Shown: piece after piece, positions 16,695 to 24,401 of the stretch
How the letters are laid out: the number at the start of each line of letters is the position of its first letter
Numbering within the stretch: the stretch's first letter is position 1
Assembly: GCA_009774235.1 (NCBI GenBank)
Contig: VSNJ01000046.1
Span: 1 to 25,913 of the forward strand
Direction: 5' to 3'
From: Lachnospiraceae bacterium
GTDB taxonomy: Bacteria > Bacillota > Clostridia > Lachnospirales > Lachnospiraceae
Length of the DNA stretch: 25,913 nt
The notes under the pieces: model-generated
Told to the model about the DNA's origin: nothing
Database searches by the model: none
The model's input: only the letters and a program-made list of their open reading frames with translations
Position numbers and translations under genes: made by a program

Positions 16695-16757
16695 AGATTG
16701 AAAAATCATTCTAAGGCTGCAAAAAACGCACCCCAAGAATGATTACGGTTTCAATCT
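16695..16757 (+). promoter_or_regulatory. Strong hairpin between lrgA and lrgB
   Basis: AGATTGAAA (16695-16703) pairs with TTTCAATCT (16749-16757), and AATCATTCT (16704-16712) pairs with AGAATGATT (16736-16744). A four-base bulge, ACGG, lies on one side and a 23-base loop at the top. There is no T run, so it is not a normal terminator. It may set the ratio of the two proteins by RNA stability or processing. Confidence 0.7.
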
Positions 16758-16824
16758 TGGAAAAATGCAAAACCAGTATTTTTCATCAATATTTGTGCGG
16801 CCAAAGGCGGCGTGGGGGATTTTT

Positions 16825-17517
16825 ATGGACAGTTTTCTTGGAAGTTCAGTATTTTTTGGGGTATTTTTAAGCCTTGCAGCATATGTAACGGGATTATTTA
16901 TAAAAAATAAATTTAAACTTGCATTATTTAACCCGCTTTTAATTGCTATTGTTATTGTAGTCTTTGTATTAAAAATATCAGGTGTAAAGTATGCTGCATA
17001 TAATGAAGGTGCAAGGTTTATAAGTTATCTTCTTACTCCAGCTACTGTATGCCTGTCAGTGCCTTTATACAAGCAGCTGGATATATTGAAAAAGAACTTT
17101 AAGGCAATTATAGCTGGTATAACAGCAGGTGTGATTTCAAGCATGGGAAGTGTACTTGGAATGAGTGTGCTCTTTGGGCTTACACATAAACAGTATGTCA
17201 CACTTCTTCCAAAATCAATTACAACAGCAATAGGAATGGGAGTTTCAGAGGAACTTGGGGGAATTGTGGCAATTACAACGGCAGTAATAATTATTACAGG
17301 TGTAATAGGAAATATAATTGCAGAACCTGTCTGTAAATTTTTCCATATAACAGACCCTGTTGCAAAAGGCATTGGTATCGGTTCTTCAGCACATGCTGTA
17401 GGTACTACCAAAGCATTTGAAATAGGTGAGACAGAAGGAGCTATGAGCAGCTTGTCAATAGCTGTTTCAGGGCTGGTAACAGTAGTTATGGCTTCTGTAT
17501 TTGCAGGGATTTATTAA
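16825..17517 (+). CDS. lrgB: LrgB family membrane protein
   Basis: LrgB works with LrgA in a holin-like or metabolite-transport pair. The 230-residue form starts MDSFLGSSVFFGVFLSLAAY, like other LrgB proteins, and contains the NPLLIAIV helix, LTPATVCLSVPLY, SITTAIGMGVSEELGG and the conserved GIGIGSSAHAVGTTKA loop. An ATG at 16765 is in frame and would add 20 residues, but GGGGGA at 16814-16819 fits the ATG at 16825 and family members begin there. The length is normal. A strong hairpin separates it from lrgA, while no terminator is obvious after it. Confidence 0.94.
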   Translation: MDSFLGSSVFFGVFLSLAAYVTGLFIKNKFKLALFNPLLIAIVIVVFVLKISGVKYAAYNEGARFISYLLTPATVCLSVPLYKQLDILKKNFKAIIAGITAGVISSMGSVLGMSVLFGLTHKQYVTLLPKSITTAIGMGVSEELGGIVAITTAVIIITGVIGNIIAEPVCKFFHITDPVAKGIGIGSSAHAVGTTKAFEIGETEGAMSSLSIAVSGLVTVVMASVFAGIY

Positions 17518-17536
17518 TGGATTACTGGCAGTGTTA

Positions 17537-17565
17537 TTGTTTATACACAAGAAAGGTGTTATAAT
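17537..17565 (+). promoter_or_regulatory. Promoter of the lipoprotein-SseB unit
   Basis: TTGTTT (17537-17542), 17 bases, TATAAT (17560-17565), with TG one base before the -10 (extended -10). The predicted leader is about 75 bases. Confidence 0.65.
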
Positions 17566-17646
17566 TGTACTATGAATATTCTTGAATAGTAACAATAATT
17601 AAAGACAGGTGTTGCAGACAAGGGAAATGGAATGGAGGTTTTGAAT

Positions 17647-19230
17647 ATGAGGAAACCAGTTATAGCAGGGCTTGTCCTTGCACTTACGGGATTTTTGTTT
17701 ACGGGCTGCATGAAGATGAATGAAAGCATTGTTATTAAAGATGATGGTTCTTTTACTGCCAGCACTGAAATTAATATAAGAAAGGAAAGGATGCTTGAGG
17801 CTTATACCAAAATCCTTAATGAAGAAGGCGGGGAAGGCTTTACAACAGAACAGGTAGCTGTATTGCTTGGACAGTCTGGAATAAAGCTTGTAAAGATTGA
17901 TGGAAGTGAGTATTATAAAATAACACCTTCATCAGCAGGACAGCCAGAAAATAAAACTTTTAGCAATATAACAGATTATTATAAGCAGATAGCAGGCAGA
18001 TTATACCAGGCTGAAAATGATACATTCAGTATTTCTGAAACATCAGTAGTTTTAAGAGTGCCAGAAAATTCTAACCTTCTGGAAAAGGCAATTTCAGAGG
18101 AGCTTAAAAGCTTTGTATCAGTTGCAGAGGGATATATGTCAGCTTCTAAATACAGGAACGGATTAAGAGGCGATTCTGTAGTGCCTTGGAAAGGTGAAAC
18201 AGATGGCGGAGATAAAGTAGTGCCTTGGGAAGACGAGGATGCCGTATGGGAAGATACAGAGGATGAAAGCATTGTAGATGTTGGAGAAGATGAAGAAGAG
18301 AAACTTAAGGATTTTCTTAATAGAAACAAGGAATTAAAGGACAGCCTTAAAGAAGCAACTATAACATATAAAGTTACATTTCCAGCTAAAATAAAGGAAA
18401 CTTCTGCTGAAGCTACAGTGTCAAAGGATAAAATGTCTGTGGAATTTACTGTTCCTGTATTAACAGACAGGGTATATTATGAGTATGCTTATTGTGAAAA
18501 TGATATTGCAGCAACAGGTGCATTAAATGGTGTTACATATAATAAAGCTGTAAATGTTGCAATTCCTGTAAATGTTACTGCATTCCTGAATGGAAGGGCG
18601 GTTTCAGGCAGTGTAACATGTGATAAGACAGGGACATATAATTTCTCCATGTCAGATATTGCAGGAACTACAGAAACACTTTGTTTTATGGTTGATACAC
18701 AGGCTCCTATGATTTATAAACAGAAAGATACAAACATGCTTGAATTTACTAATCTCTATGAGGGGGAACAGGCATTTGTAAATGATGGTTATCTTGCAGT
18801 ATATGATGTAGAAGGCGGAGTAAGGTCTATAAGGCTTGATGGAAACGATGAAAAGGATTATGCCATAGTTAATTCTGCGGATGTTACAGACAGCCACAGC
18901 CTTGTAAGGTCATATGATATTTATAGTATTTATACAGGAGACCTGGATGAAGGAATTCATGTAATTAATGTTGTGGATTATATGGATAATGAAACAGAAG
19001 CAGAGTTTATAATTGACAAGACAGCACCATCAGTAAGTGGTGTTAAGAATGGTAAAACTTATAAAAAAGCTGTAACAATAAAGTTTTCTGATAAGAATGG
19101 TGTCCAGGCAGCCAAGTTAAATGGCAGTGTTATTAAGTCTGGAACCAAGACCAGCAAAAAAGGCAATTATACATTAAAGGTTACAGATAATGCAGGTAAT
19201 ACCAAAACAGTTAATTTTAAAATCAGCTAA
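17647..19230 (+). CDS. Lipoprotein with an acidic linker and two Ig-like repeats
   Basis: The protein is probably exported and lipid-anchored: a Lys/Arg N-terminus, a hydrophobic stretch and the F-T-G-C21 lipobox are seen. I do not recognise a function. Residues about 25-150 have a beta-rich appearance and open with NESIVIKDDGSF, as in LppM-like lipoproteins. Residues about 175-235 are acidic and repeat V-V-P-W at 178-181 and 191-194. Two related modules follow, starting N-G-V-T-Y at 294 and N-G-K-T-Y at 468, each with a Y/V..(S)D..G and a T-G/N-Y-N/T-F/L pattern ending near N-A-G-N; they look like Ig-like domains. GGAGG 8 bases before 17647 supports this start over the ATG at 17632. Confidence 0.75.
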   Translation: MRKPVIAGLVLALTGFLFTGCMKMNESIVIKDDGSFTASTEINIRKERMLEAYTKILNEEGGEGFTTEQVAVLLGQSGIKLVKIDGSEYYKITPSSAGQPENKTFSNITDYYKQIAGRLYQAENDTFSISETSVVLRVPENSNLLEKAISEELKSFVSVAEGYMSASKYRNGLRGDSVVPWKGETDGGDKVVPWEDEDAVWEDTEDESIVDVGEDEEEKLKDFLNRNKELKDSLKEATITYKVTFPAKIKETSAEATVSKDKMSVEFTVPVLTDRVYYEYAYCENDIAATGALNGVTYNKAVNVAIPVNVTAFLNGRAVSGSVTCDKTGTYNFSMSDIAGTTETLCFMVDTQAPMIYKQKDTNMLEFTNLYEGEQAFVNDGYLAVYDVEGGVRSIRLDGNDEKDYAIVNSADVTDSHSLVRSYDIYSIYTGDLDEGIHVINVVDYMDNETEAEFIIDKTAPSVSGVKNGKTYKKAVTIKFSDKNGVQAAKLNGSVIKSGTKTSKKGNYTLKVTDNAGNTKTVNFKIS

Positions 19231-19253
19231 TATTTAATGGAAGGATATATGAA

Positions 19254-20183
19254 ATGCCAGTGAAAGAAAGTAAAGAATTATTAGAAGCACTTGATGCAAT
19301 GAAAAAAGAGGCAAATAAGGAGAATGCAGAGAAGCTTTCAAAGCTGCTTGATGAATCTATTGTATATATACCAGCTGTAATGCCTAAAAATACAGACCCT
19401 GCCATTTTAAGGCAGATGGCAGGACCTGCTGGCAAATCTATGCCAGTGCCAAAAGGTGCACAGCCAGTACCATGTATACTCCAGAATGAGGAGGGAAAGA
19501 AGTTTTTCCCTATATTTACATCAGAGGAGGAAATTGCAAAAGGGACTAATATTGCTAATTACCCTATTACTTTAAATATGCCATTTAAGATGTGCCTTGA
19601 TGTAATGATTAAGGTGGTACATGTTGATGGTGCTGTAATTAATCCATATTCACATAATATTACAATGAATATTAACAGGAAAGATGATAATGGGGCGCAG
19701 CAGCAGACTATAAAGGTTACAGAAGAGCAGTTCCATGCAATAGCAAGACAGTATATGGAAGCAACACTTCTGCCTGGAAAGATTTTTACAGAGGGTGAGA
19801 AGTTTATTAAAGACCTATGTAAACGTGGCGGGGAATGTCTTGTGGAGTTCTTTAAGGAGCCTTATGCAAATTCAGTGTGTCCATATACAGCAGATGATTA
19901 TGACCTTATGACATTGGTTATAAGTGATACATTACAGCTTACACGTATAACAATGCCATATGAAAACCTTTATCCTGGCATGGCGGAAACTCTTTTTGTG
20001 ACATGGAACCCTGAAAAGAAAAAGGCTGGTTATTATGGAATATTAAAGGGCAGGAGAGGGGAATTTAATAAACTTATGGAGATTACTTCTGAAGGAAAGG
20101 CTGTAGACTATGGGGACGCACCTGCAGAAGGAAGTGAGCTGCAGCATATTATTGATATTGTAGAGGCAAAACAGGACGAGTAG
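19254..20183 (+). CDS. SseB family protein
   Basis: SseB proteins have an N-terminal beta-strand domain that often appears with motifs such as FPIFTSEEEI, which is present here at about residues 85-95. The 309-residue protein also shows YIPAVMPKN and a QPVPCIL stretch in the first domain and a C-terminal domain with DTLQLTRITMPYENLYPGM. No helix or signal peptide is visible, so it is cytoplasmic. AAGGA is 8 bases before the ATG, and it starts 23 bases after the lipoprotein gene, probably in the same transcript. The enhanced serine sensitivity name comes from E. coli; the biochemical role is unknown. Confidence 0.78.
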   Translation: MPVKESKELLEALDAMKKEANKENAEKLSKLLDESIVYIPAVMPKNTDPAILRQMAGPAGKSMPVPKGAQPVPCILQNEEGKKFFPIFTSEEEIAKGTNIANYPITLNMPFKMCLDVMIKVVHVDGAVINPYSHNITMNINRKDDNGAQQQTIKVTEEQFHAIARQYMEATLLPGKIFTEGEKFIKDLCKRGGECLVEFFKEPYANSVCPYTADDYDLMTLVISDTLQLTRITMPYENLYPGMAETLFVTWNPEKKKAGYYGILKGRRGEFNKLMEITSEGKAVDYGDAPAEGSELQHIIDIVEAKQDE

Positions 20184-20282
20184 TTATTTTAAAACAGGCA
20201 ATATAAAATTTATTTATGTGTTTTATATTACAGGTATACGCTTTTTGGCAGACATATTAGATAAAGAGGGGCAGGATATTAA

Positions 20283-21002
20283 ATGATAATATATCTTATC
20301 CGGCATGGAAGGCAGAACAGCCCGGATTGTAATGTTAATGTGCCTTTGTCGGAAGAGGGGCATATGCAGGCACGCCTTCTTGGAGATAGAATGAAAAAGT
20401 ACCAGGTTAATGCGCTTTATTCAAGTAACCTTGTGCGTGCTGTGGAAACAGCAAAAACGGCTTTTGGTTATAATAAAGAGCTTGTAGATAACCTGCAGGT
20501 AAGGCAAGGTCTGGCGGAAATTGATTTTGGAATACTTACAGGCCAGAAGGATAGTGAGGTTAAGAAGTTTTACCAGGAGTATTACCAGGAACAGCTTGAT
20601 AATTTTATGGAAGGCAAGACACAGCATGGTACTGCTTTGGATGAAGTTAATGTTTTTATAGGGGATTTCTTTGTACCACTTGAAGAGATGTGGTATCCTG
20701 AAGGCGAAAATGGAACTATGGTTATGGAACGTGTAATGCCTGTTGTAAAGGAATGGATAAACAGTGGATATGAAAATATTGCTGTTGTTACACATGGAGG
20801 ATTAATACGTATTCTTTTATGTACTTTATTTGGCGGGGATTTTGCTAAGCGTCTTATGTTTGGAAAATCTCTTGAGAATTGTAGTATAACACAGATTAAT
20901 TATGATAAGGATAAGAATGGGTTTTTCCTTGAAAGGTTTAATGATTATGCACATATTGAGGCAGAACCAGGACTTTTGAGAAGGAGTTTTGCAGGGAAAT
21001 AA
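20283..21002 (+). CDS. Histidine phosphatase (phosphoglycerate mutase-like)
   Basis: The histidine phosphatase superfamily hydrolyses or transfers phosphate through a phosphohistidine intermediate. The nucleophile motif R7-H8-G9 is at the N-terminus, E79 (AEIDFG) is the likely proton donor and H171 (VVTHGG) completes the catalytic pocket. Its 239 residues are slightly longer than usual (about 200), with extra sequence around 95-140. A purine-rich AGGGGC and AGGA precede the ATG. There is a weak AT-only hairpin (20200-20229) after the SseB-like gene and a terminator at 21024-21066. The substrate is unknown; sugar phosphates, nucleotides or phosphoproteins are possible. Confidence 0.87.
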   Translation: MIIYLIRHGRQNSPDCNVNVPLSEEGHMQARLLGDRMKKYQVNALYSSNLVRAVETAKTAFGYNKELVDNLQVRQGLAEIDFGILTGQKDSEVKKFYQEYYQEQLDNFMEGKTQHGTALDEVNVFIGDFFVPLEEMWYPEGENGTMVMERVMPVVKEWINSGYENIAVVTHGGLIRILLCTLFGGDFAKRLMFGKSLENCSITQINYDKDKNGFFLERFNDYAHIEAEPGLLRRSFAGK

Positions 21003-21023
21003 GACCATTTGCATTAAAGACAG

Positions 21024-21066
21024 AAGTGGCGCTATCCAGGTGTACAAGGGATAGAACCACTTTTGT
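21024..21066 (+). terminator. Terminator after the histidine phosphatase gene
   Basis: AAGTGG (21024-21029) pairs with CCACTT (21057-21062), and CTATCC (21032-21037) with GGATAG (21049-21054). TTTTGTTT follows. It closes the plus-strand transcript. The rest of the gap to glmS (to 21255) shows no gene and no convincing minus-strand terminator. Confidence 0.75.
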
Positions 21067-21255
21067 TTGTTTATGGTTTTGTACAAGGATTAACTGCTGA
21101 TGGCAAATATCCTATAATGTCCACTTATAGCCAGAAGCTGAAGTTTGTTTTTCTATTATTTAACCTTATTAAATAAGCCATTTAAAATAATGGAAAATAA
21201 GTTTTACAAAATTATAAAAACTGGTTGTATATAATACTGGTAACTCTATATGTTT

Positions 21256-23076
21256 TTACTCTACGGTTACTGATTTGGCAAGGTTCCTTGGCTGGTCTAC
21301 ATTAAGCCCCCTTGCAGTAGCAGCATAGTATGCAATATATTGTAATACTATTGCTGCCCCAAATGGTGCAAATTCATTATTTACTGGCGGAAGGGTGATA
21401 AGATGGTCACAAAGTGATGCATCTACCTGGGCACCAGTACCAGCTATCATTATAACTTTTGCACCACGTGAACGTACTTCACGTATATTTGAAATCATTT
21501 TGGCAAATACATCTTCTTGTGTAGCAAGTGCAATTACTGGCACATTATCTGTAATAAGTGAAATTGTTCCATGTTTTAATTCGCCTGCTGCATAAGCTTC
21601 TGAATGTATATAACTAACTTCCTTTAATTTAATTGAACCTTCGCATGAAAGTGCATAATCAAGTCCACGGCCAATAAAGAAAAGATTTTTGGTCTTTTTA
21701 AGTTTGCTGCTTATTGGCTCTATTGCTTTGTCACATGAAAGCATATTTTCAACATAGCCAGGCATTTTTAATAATTCTTTTGTAAGATTTCTTGTTTCTT
21801 CTTCTGTTATTTTACCTTTGATAAATGCAAGCCTGAATGAAAGCAGGTACATTGCTGCAAGCTGTACAGTATAAGCCTTTGTACTGGCAACAGCTATTTC
21901 AGGACCTGCATGTGTATAAAATACATAATCACTTTCACGTGCAATAGAAGAGCCTTTTACATTTACTACTGATAATGTCTTTGCACCACGTTCTTTGGCA
22001 AGTCTTAATGCTGCAAGCGTATCAGCAGTTTCCCCAGACTGTGATATAGTTATAACAAGTGTTTTTTCATCAATTATGGGGTTCTGGTAGCGGAATTCTG
22101 ATGCAATATCAACTGAAACAGGAATTCTTGAAAGTTTTTCTATCATGTTTCTGCCAATAAGCCCAGCATGCATTGCTGTACCACATGCTGTTATTATTAC
22201 CCTGTTAATATCATTAAATAAGTTGTCAGGTATTTCATCATCAGAAAAGTCAGGCAGTCCGTTTTTAATTCTTGGAGATATTGTATTATGCAAGGAATCT
22301 GGCTGTTCATGTATTTCTTTTAACATAAAATACTCATATCCGCCTTTTCTTGCAGCTGCCATATCCCAGTTTACATGTAACATATCAGGTTCAATTTCAT
22401 TCTGGTCAAGGTCTGTAATATTAATGCTTTTAGCAGTGAGATGGGCTATATGGTGCTCTGGAAGTACAAAATAGTCTTTAGAATATTTTATAAGTGCAAC
22501 CATATCTGATGCAATAATAGCGCCCTCTTTAGTAGCAGTCGCAACAAGCGGGCTGCCATTTCTTATTGCATATATGCTTCCTGGATGGTCTTCAAACATT
22601 ATACAGAAGGCATAAGCACCATGAAGCTTTTTAACTGCTTTTTTAATTGCCCTTACAGGATTTGATTTGTAACATGAATCAATAACCATTGCAGCAATTT
22701 CAGAATCAGTCTGTGATACAGGCTCTTTACCATCAGCAGCAAGTTCTTCCTGTAATTCTTTGTAATTTTCAATTATACCATTATGTATAAGAGTTACTTT
22801 GCCATAACGGTGAGGGTGGCAGTTAATTTCAGAAACACCTCCATGTGTAGCCCATCTTGTATGGCCAATACCACATTTAGTAGTTTCATCAGAAGATGCA
22901 GATACTTTGTCAGCAAGCCCTGCAACTTTTCCAACTGCTTTAATTGTCTTAATTCCGTTTTCTGTAAAAAATGATATGCCAGCACTGTCATAACCTCTGT
23001 ATTCAAGTGCTTTAAGCCCCTGCAAAAGAACCTCTTTTGCGTTAATATTTCCTGTAAATCCAATAATTCCACACAT
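21256..23076 (-). CDS. glmS: Glutamine-fructose-6-phosphate aminotransferase (isomerizing)
   Basis: GlmS converts fructose 6-phosphate and glutamine to glucosamine 6-phosphate, the first committed step of peptidoglycan and teichoic acid amino-sugar synthesis. The N-terminal cysteine of MCGIIGFTGN is the glutaminase nucleophile, followed by GLKALEYRGYDSAGI and HTRWATHG. Two SIS domains follow (about 280-600), with a SQSGETADTLAAL loop. The C-terminus ends QPRNLAKSVTVE, as in other GlmS proteins. The 606 residues are standard. An upstream in-frame ATG at 23178 would hide the N-terminal Cys, so 23076 with AGAGGA just upstream is the start. Expression is expected to be switched off by GlcN6P through the ribozyme in the leader. 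Confidence 0.97.
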   Translation of the reverse strand: MCGIIGFTGNINAKEVLLQGLKALEYRGYDSAGISFFTENGIKTIKAVGKVAGLADKVSASSDETTKCGIGHTRWATHGGVSEINCHPHRYGKVTLIHNGIIENYKELQEELAADGKEPVSQTDSEIAAMVIDSCYKSNPVRAIKKAVKKLHGAYAFCIMFEDHPGSIYAIRNGSPLVATATKEGAIIASDMVALIKYSKDYFVLPEHHIAHLTAKSINITDLDQNEIEPDMLHVNWDMAAARKGGYEYFMLKEIHEQPDSLHNTISPRIKNGLPDFSDDEIPDNLFNDINRVIITACGTAMHAGLIGRNMIEKLSRIPVSVDIASEFRYQNPIIDEKTLVITISQSGETADTLAALRLAKERGAKTLSVVNVKGSSIARESDYVFYTHAGPEIAVASTKAYTVQLAAMYLLSFRLAFIKGKITEEETRNLTKELLKMPGYVENMLSCDKAIEPISSKLKKTKNLFFIGRGLDYALSCEGSIKLKEVSYIHSEAYAAGELKHGTISLITDNVPVIALATQEDVFAKMISNIREVRSRGAKVIMIAGTGAQVDASLCDHLITLPPVNNEFAPFGAAIVLQYIAYYAATARGLNVDQPRNLAKSVTVE

Positions 23077-23190
23077 AATTTCCTCTTTTCTGCGCTGTTT
23101 TATCCTATAACTTATATCTGTGATATACAGCGCTAAAACACAGACAGCAGGATTGGCAGTTACAATATTATATTTCAAAGGTATTTTGTT

Positions 23191-23386
23191 GATACAGTAT
23201 TTGTTCCCCAGTTACCTGGGTATTTGCCTGTATCTGACGTATACAAAGAATACGAAAAGGCATCCGCCGAAATTTCGATAACCTTTTACCTCGTCACCCT
23301 TAAATATTACCTCTGAAATCTGGTTATACAGGATGTAACAACCAGAATAATACTAACTGCCTGTAGAAAATCAAGGGGCTGGCGCT
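23191..23386 (-). ncRNA. glmS ribozyme (GlcN6P riboswitch)
   Basis: This self-cleaving RNA cuts the glmS mRNA leader in the presence of glucosamine 6-phosphate. On the minus strand the scissile A|G lies between 23386 and 23385, followed by GCGCCAGCCCC. The conserved core GTGACGAGG and GGTTATCGAAATTTCGGCGG is present (about 23305-23262), with the P2 stem CCCTT/AAGGG and an internal hairpin CTGGTT...AACCAG. Downstream, P4 is GATACAG/CTGTATC (down to 23191) enclosing CCCAGGTAACTGGG (23220-23207). About 115 bases separate the 3' end from glmS. All required parts can be seen. Confidence 0.95.
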
Positions 23387-23442
23387 AATGTTTTAAAACA
23401 TTTCTGTTTTGGGATATATGGTATTGTTTTATCCCTTGAGAG

Positions 23443-23472
23443 ATTTTATCATGCTATACAGAGTAATGTCAA
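23443..23472 (-). promoter_or_regulatory. Promoter of glmS
   Basis: On the minus strand TTGACA (23472-23467) is 18 bases from TAAAAT (23448-23443). The predicted start is near 23436, about 50 bases before the ribozyme cleavage site. It is back to back with the promoter of the HD-domain gene. Confidence 0.65.
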
Positions 23473-23517
23473 GAAGGTTATTTTATGAAACAGATGTAGT
23501 ATCCCTGGTTTTAAATC

Positions 23518-23546
23518 TTGCATAGTATTTTTATTTATGATAAAAT
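23518..23546 (+). promoter_or_regulatory. Promoter of the HD-domain gene
   Basis: TTGCAT (23518-23523), 17 bases, TAAAAT (23541-23546), with TG one base before the -10. The leader is about 60 bases. Confidence 0.6.
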
Positions 23547-23614
23547 CCAGAAATTAAATATAAAAACAGGAAAGGATAAATACAGGCATTTGTTGCTGTA
23601 TAGTGGTATAACTT

Positions 23615-24292
23615 ATGGATAAGAAGACATATTCTTTATTAGAAAATTTTATGCTTTCATGTATGGAAGACAGTGCACATGATAAGGAGCATGTATACCG
23701 TGTATTGTATAATGCATTAGATATTGCAAAGACAGAAAGTAATGTAGATTATAATGTTTTAATTGCTTCATGTTTGTTGCATGATATTGGCAGAAAAGAA
23801 CAATTTGAAAATCCTGCTTTGTGCCATGCAGCTGTGGGAAGCAGCAAAGCATATAATTTTCTATTAGGGCATGGATTTGAAATAGGCTTTGCAGAAAAAG
23901 TAAAACAATGTATACAGACGCATAGATACAGAAAAAACAATATTCCACAGAGTTTAGAAGCAAAAATCCTTTTTGATGCAGATAAATTAGATGTTGCAGG
24001 TGCAATGGGAATTGCAAGGTCTTTGGTATATAAAGGCATTGTTTCAGAACCATTGTATTCTTTATTGCCTGATGGGACAGTTTCAGATGGTGGAAGTGAT
24101 AGTGTTCCATCTTTTTTCCAGGAATATAAATATAAATTAGAAAACCTGTATTCAAAATTTTATACTGCAAGGGCATCACAGCTTGCCAAAGAAAGGCAGC
24201 ATATTGCAGAAGATTTTTACAACTCTCTTTACCAGGAAGCAAGCCTGCCGTACCAGAATGGAAAAAGTGAGCTGGACAAGTTATTACAGTAA
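23615..24292 (+). CDS. HD-domain phosphohydrolase
   Basis: HD-domain proteins are metal-dependent phosphohydrolases acting on nucleotides or signalling molecules. The 225-residue protein shows H22 (SAHDKEH), H56-D57 (LLHDIGR) and D121/D123 (FDADKLD) in the usual order, so the metal site looks complete. A helical C-terminal region (about 165-225) contains FFQEYKYKLENLYSKF. It resembles the YedJ group, whose substrate is unknown; no (p)ppGpp synthetase or DHH domain is attached. The ribosome binding site is weak: no clear AGGAGG within 12 bases of the ATG. It is divergent from glmS and has its own promoter. A long inverted repeat follows. Confidence 0.85.
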   Translation: MDKKTYSLLENFMLSCMEDSAHDKEHVYRVLYNALDIAKTESNVDYNVLIASCLLHDIGRKEQFENPALCHAAVGSSKAYNFLLGHGFEIGFAEKVKQCIQTHRYRKNNIPQSLEAKILFDADKLDVAGAMGIARSLVYKGIVSEPLYSLLPDGTVSDGGSDSVPSFFQEYKYKLENLYSKFYTARASQLAKERQHIAEDFYNSLYQEASLPYQNGKSELDKLLQ

Positions 24293-24312
24293 GTGGGAAA
24301 GTTTATAAAAAG

Positions 24313-24394
24313 AGGCGTCTGGAAATTACTTTTAAACTATCAAAGTATACAAAGATTATATTACCCTGGTAAGTTTTAATTTTCAGGCACGCCT
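24313..24394. terminator. Imperfect inverted repeat between converging genes (bidirectional terminator candidate)
   Basis: Ends AGGCGT (24313-24318) and ACGCCT (24389-24394) are complementary, and the pairing continues imperfectly inward (CTGGAAATTA against TAATTTTCAGG). On the minus strand the hairpin is followed by CTCTTTTT, and on the plus strand a TCTTTTTTT lies 14 bases further on. The loop of about 50-70 bases is long for a terminator, so it may also be a small element. Confidence 0.5.
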
Positions 24395-24401
24395 TAAGAT
24401 T

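Noticed and set aside
16765..16824. Upstream start for LrgB
   Set aside because: The extra 20 residues do not resemble LrgB proteins and GGGGGA supports the ATG at 16825.
20200..20229. Hairpin AATATAAAA/TTTTATATT after the SseB-like gene
   Set aside because: The stem is A/T only and would be weak; it is expected by chance in such AT-rich DNA.
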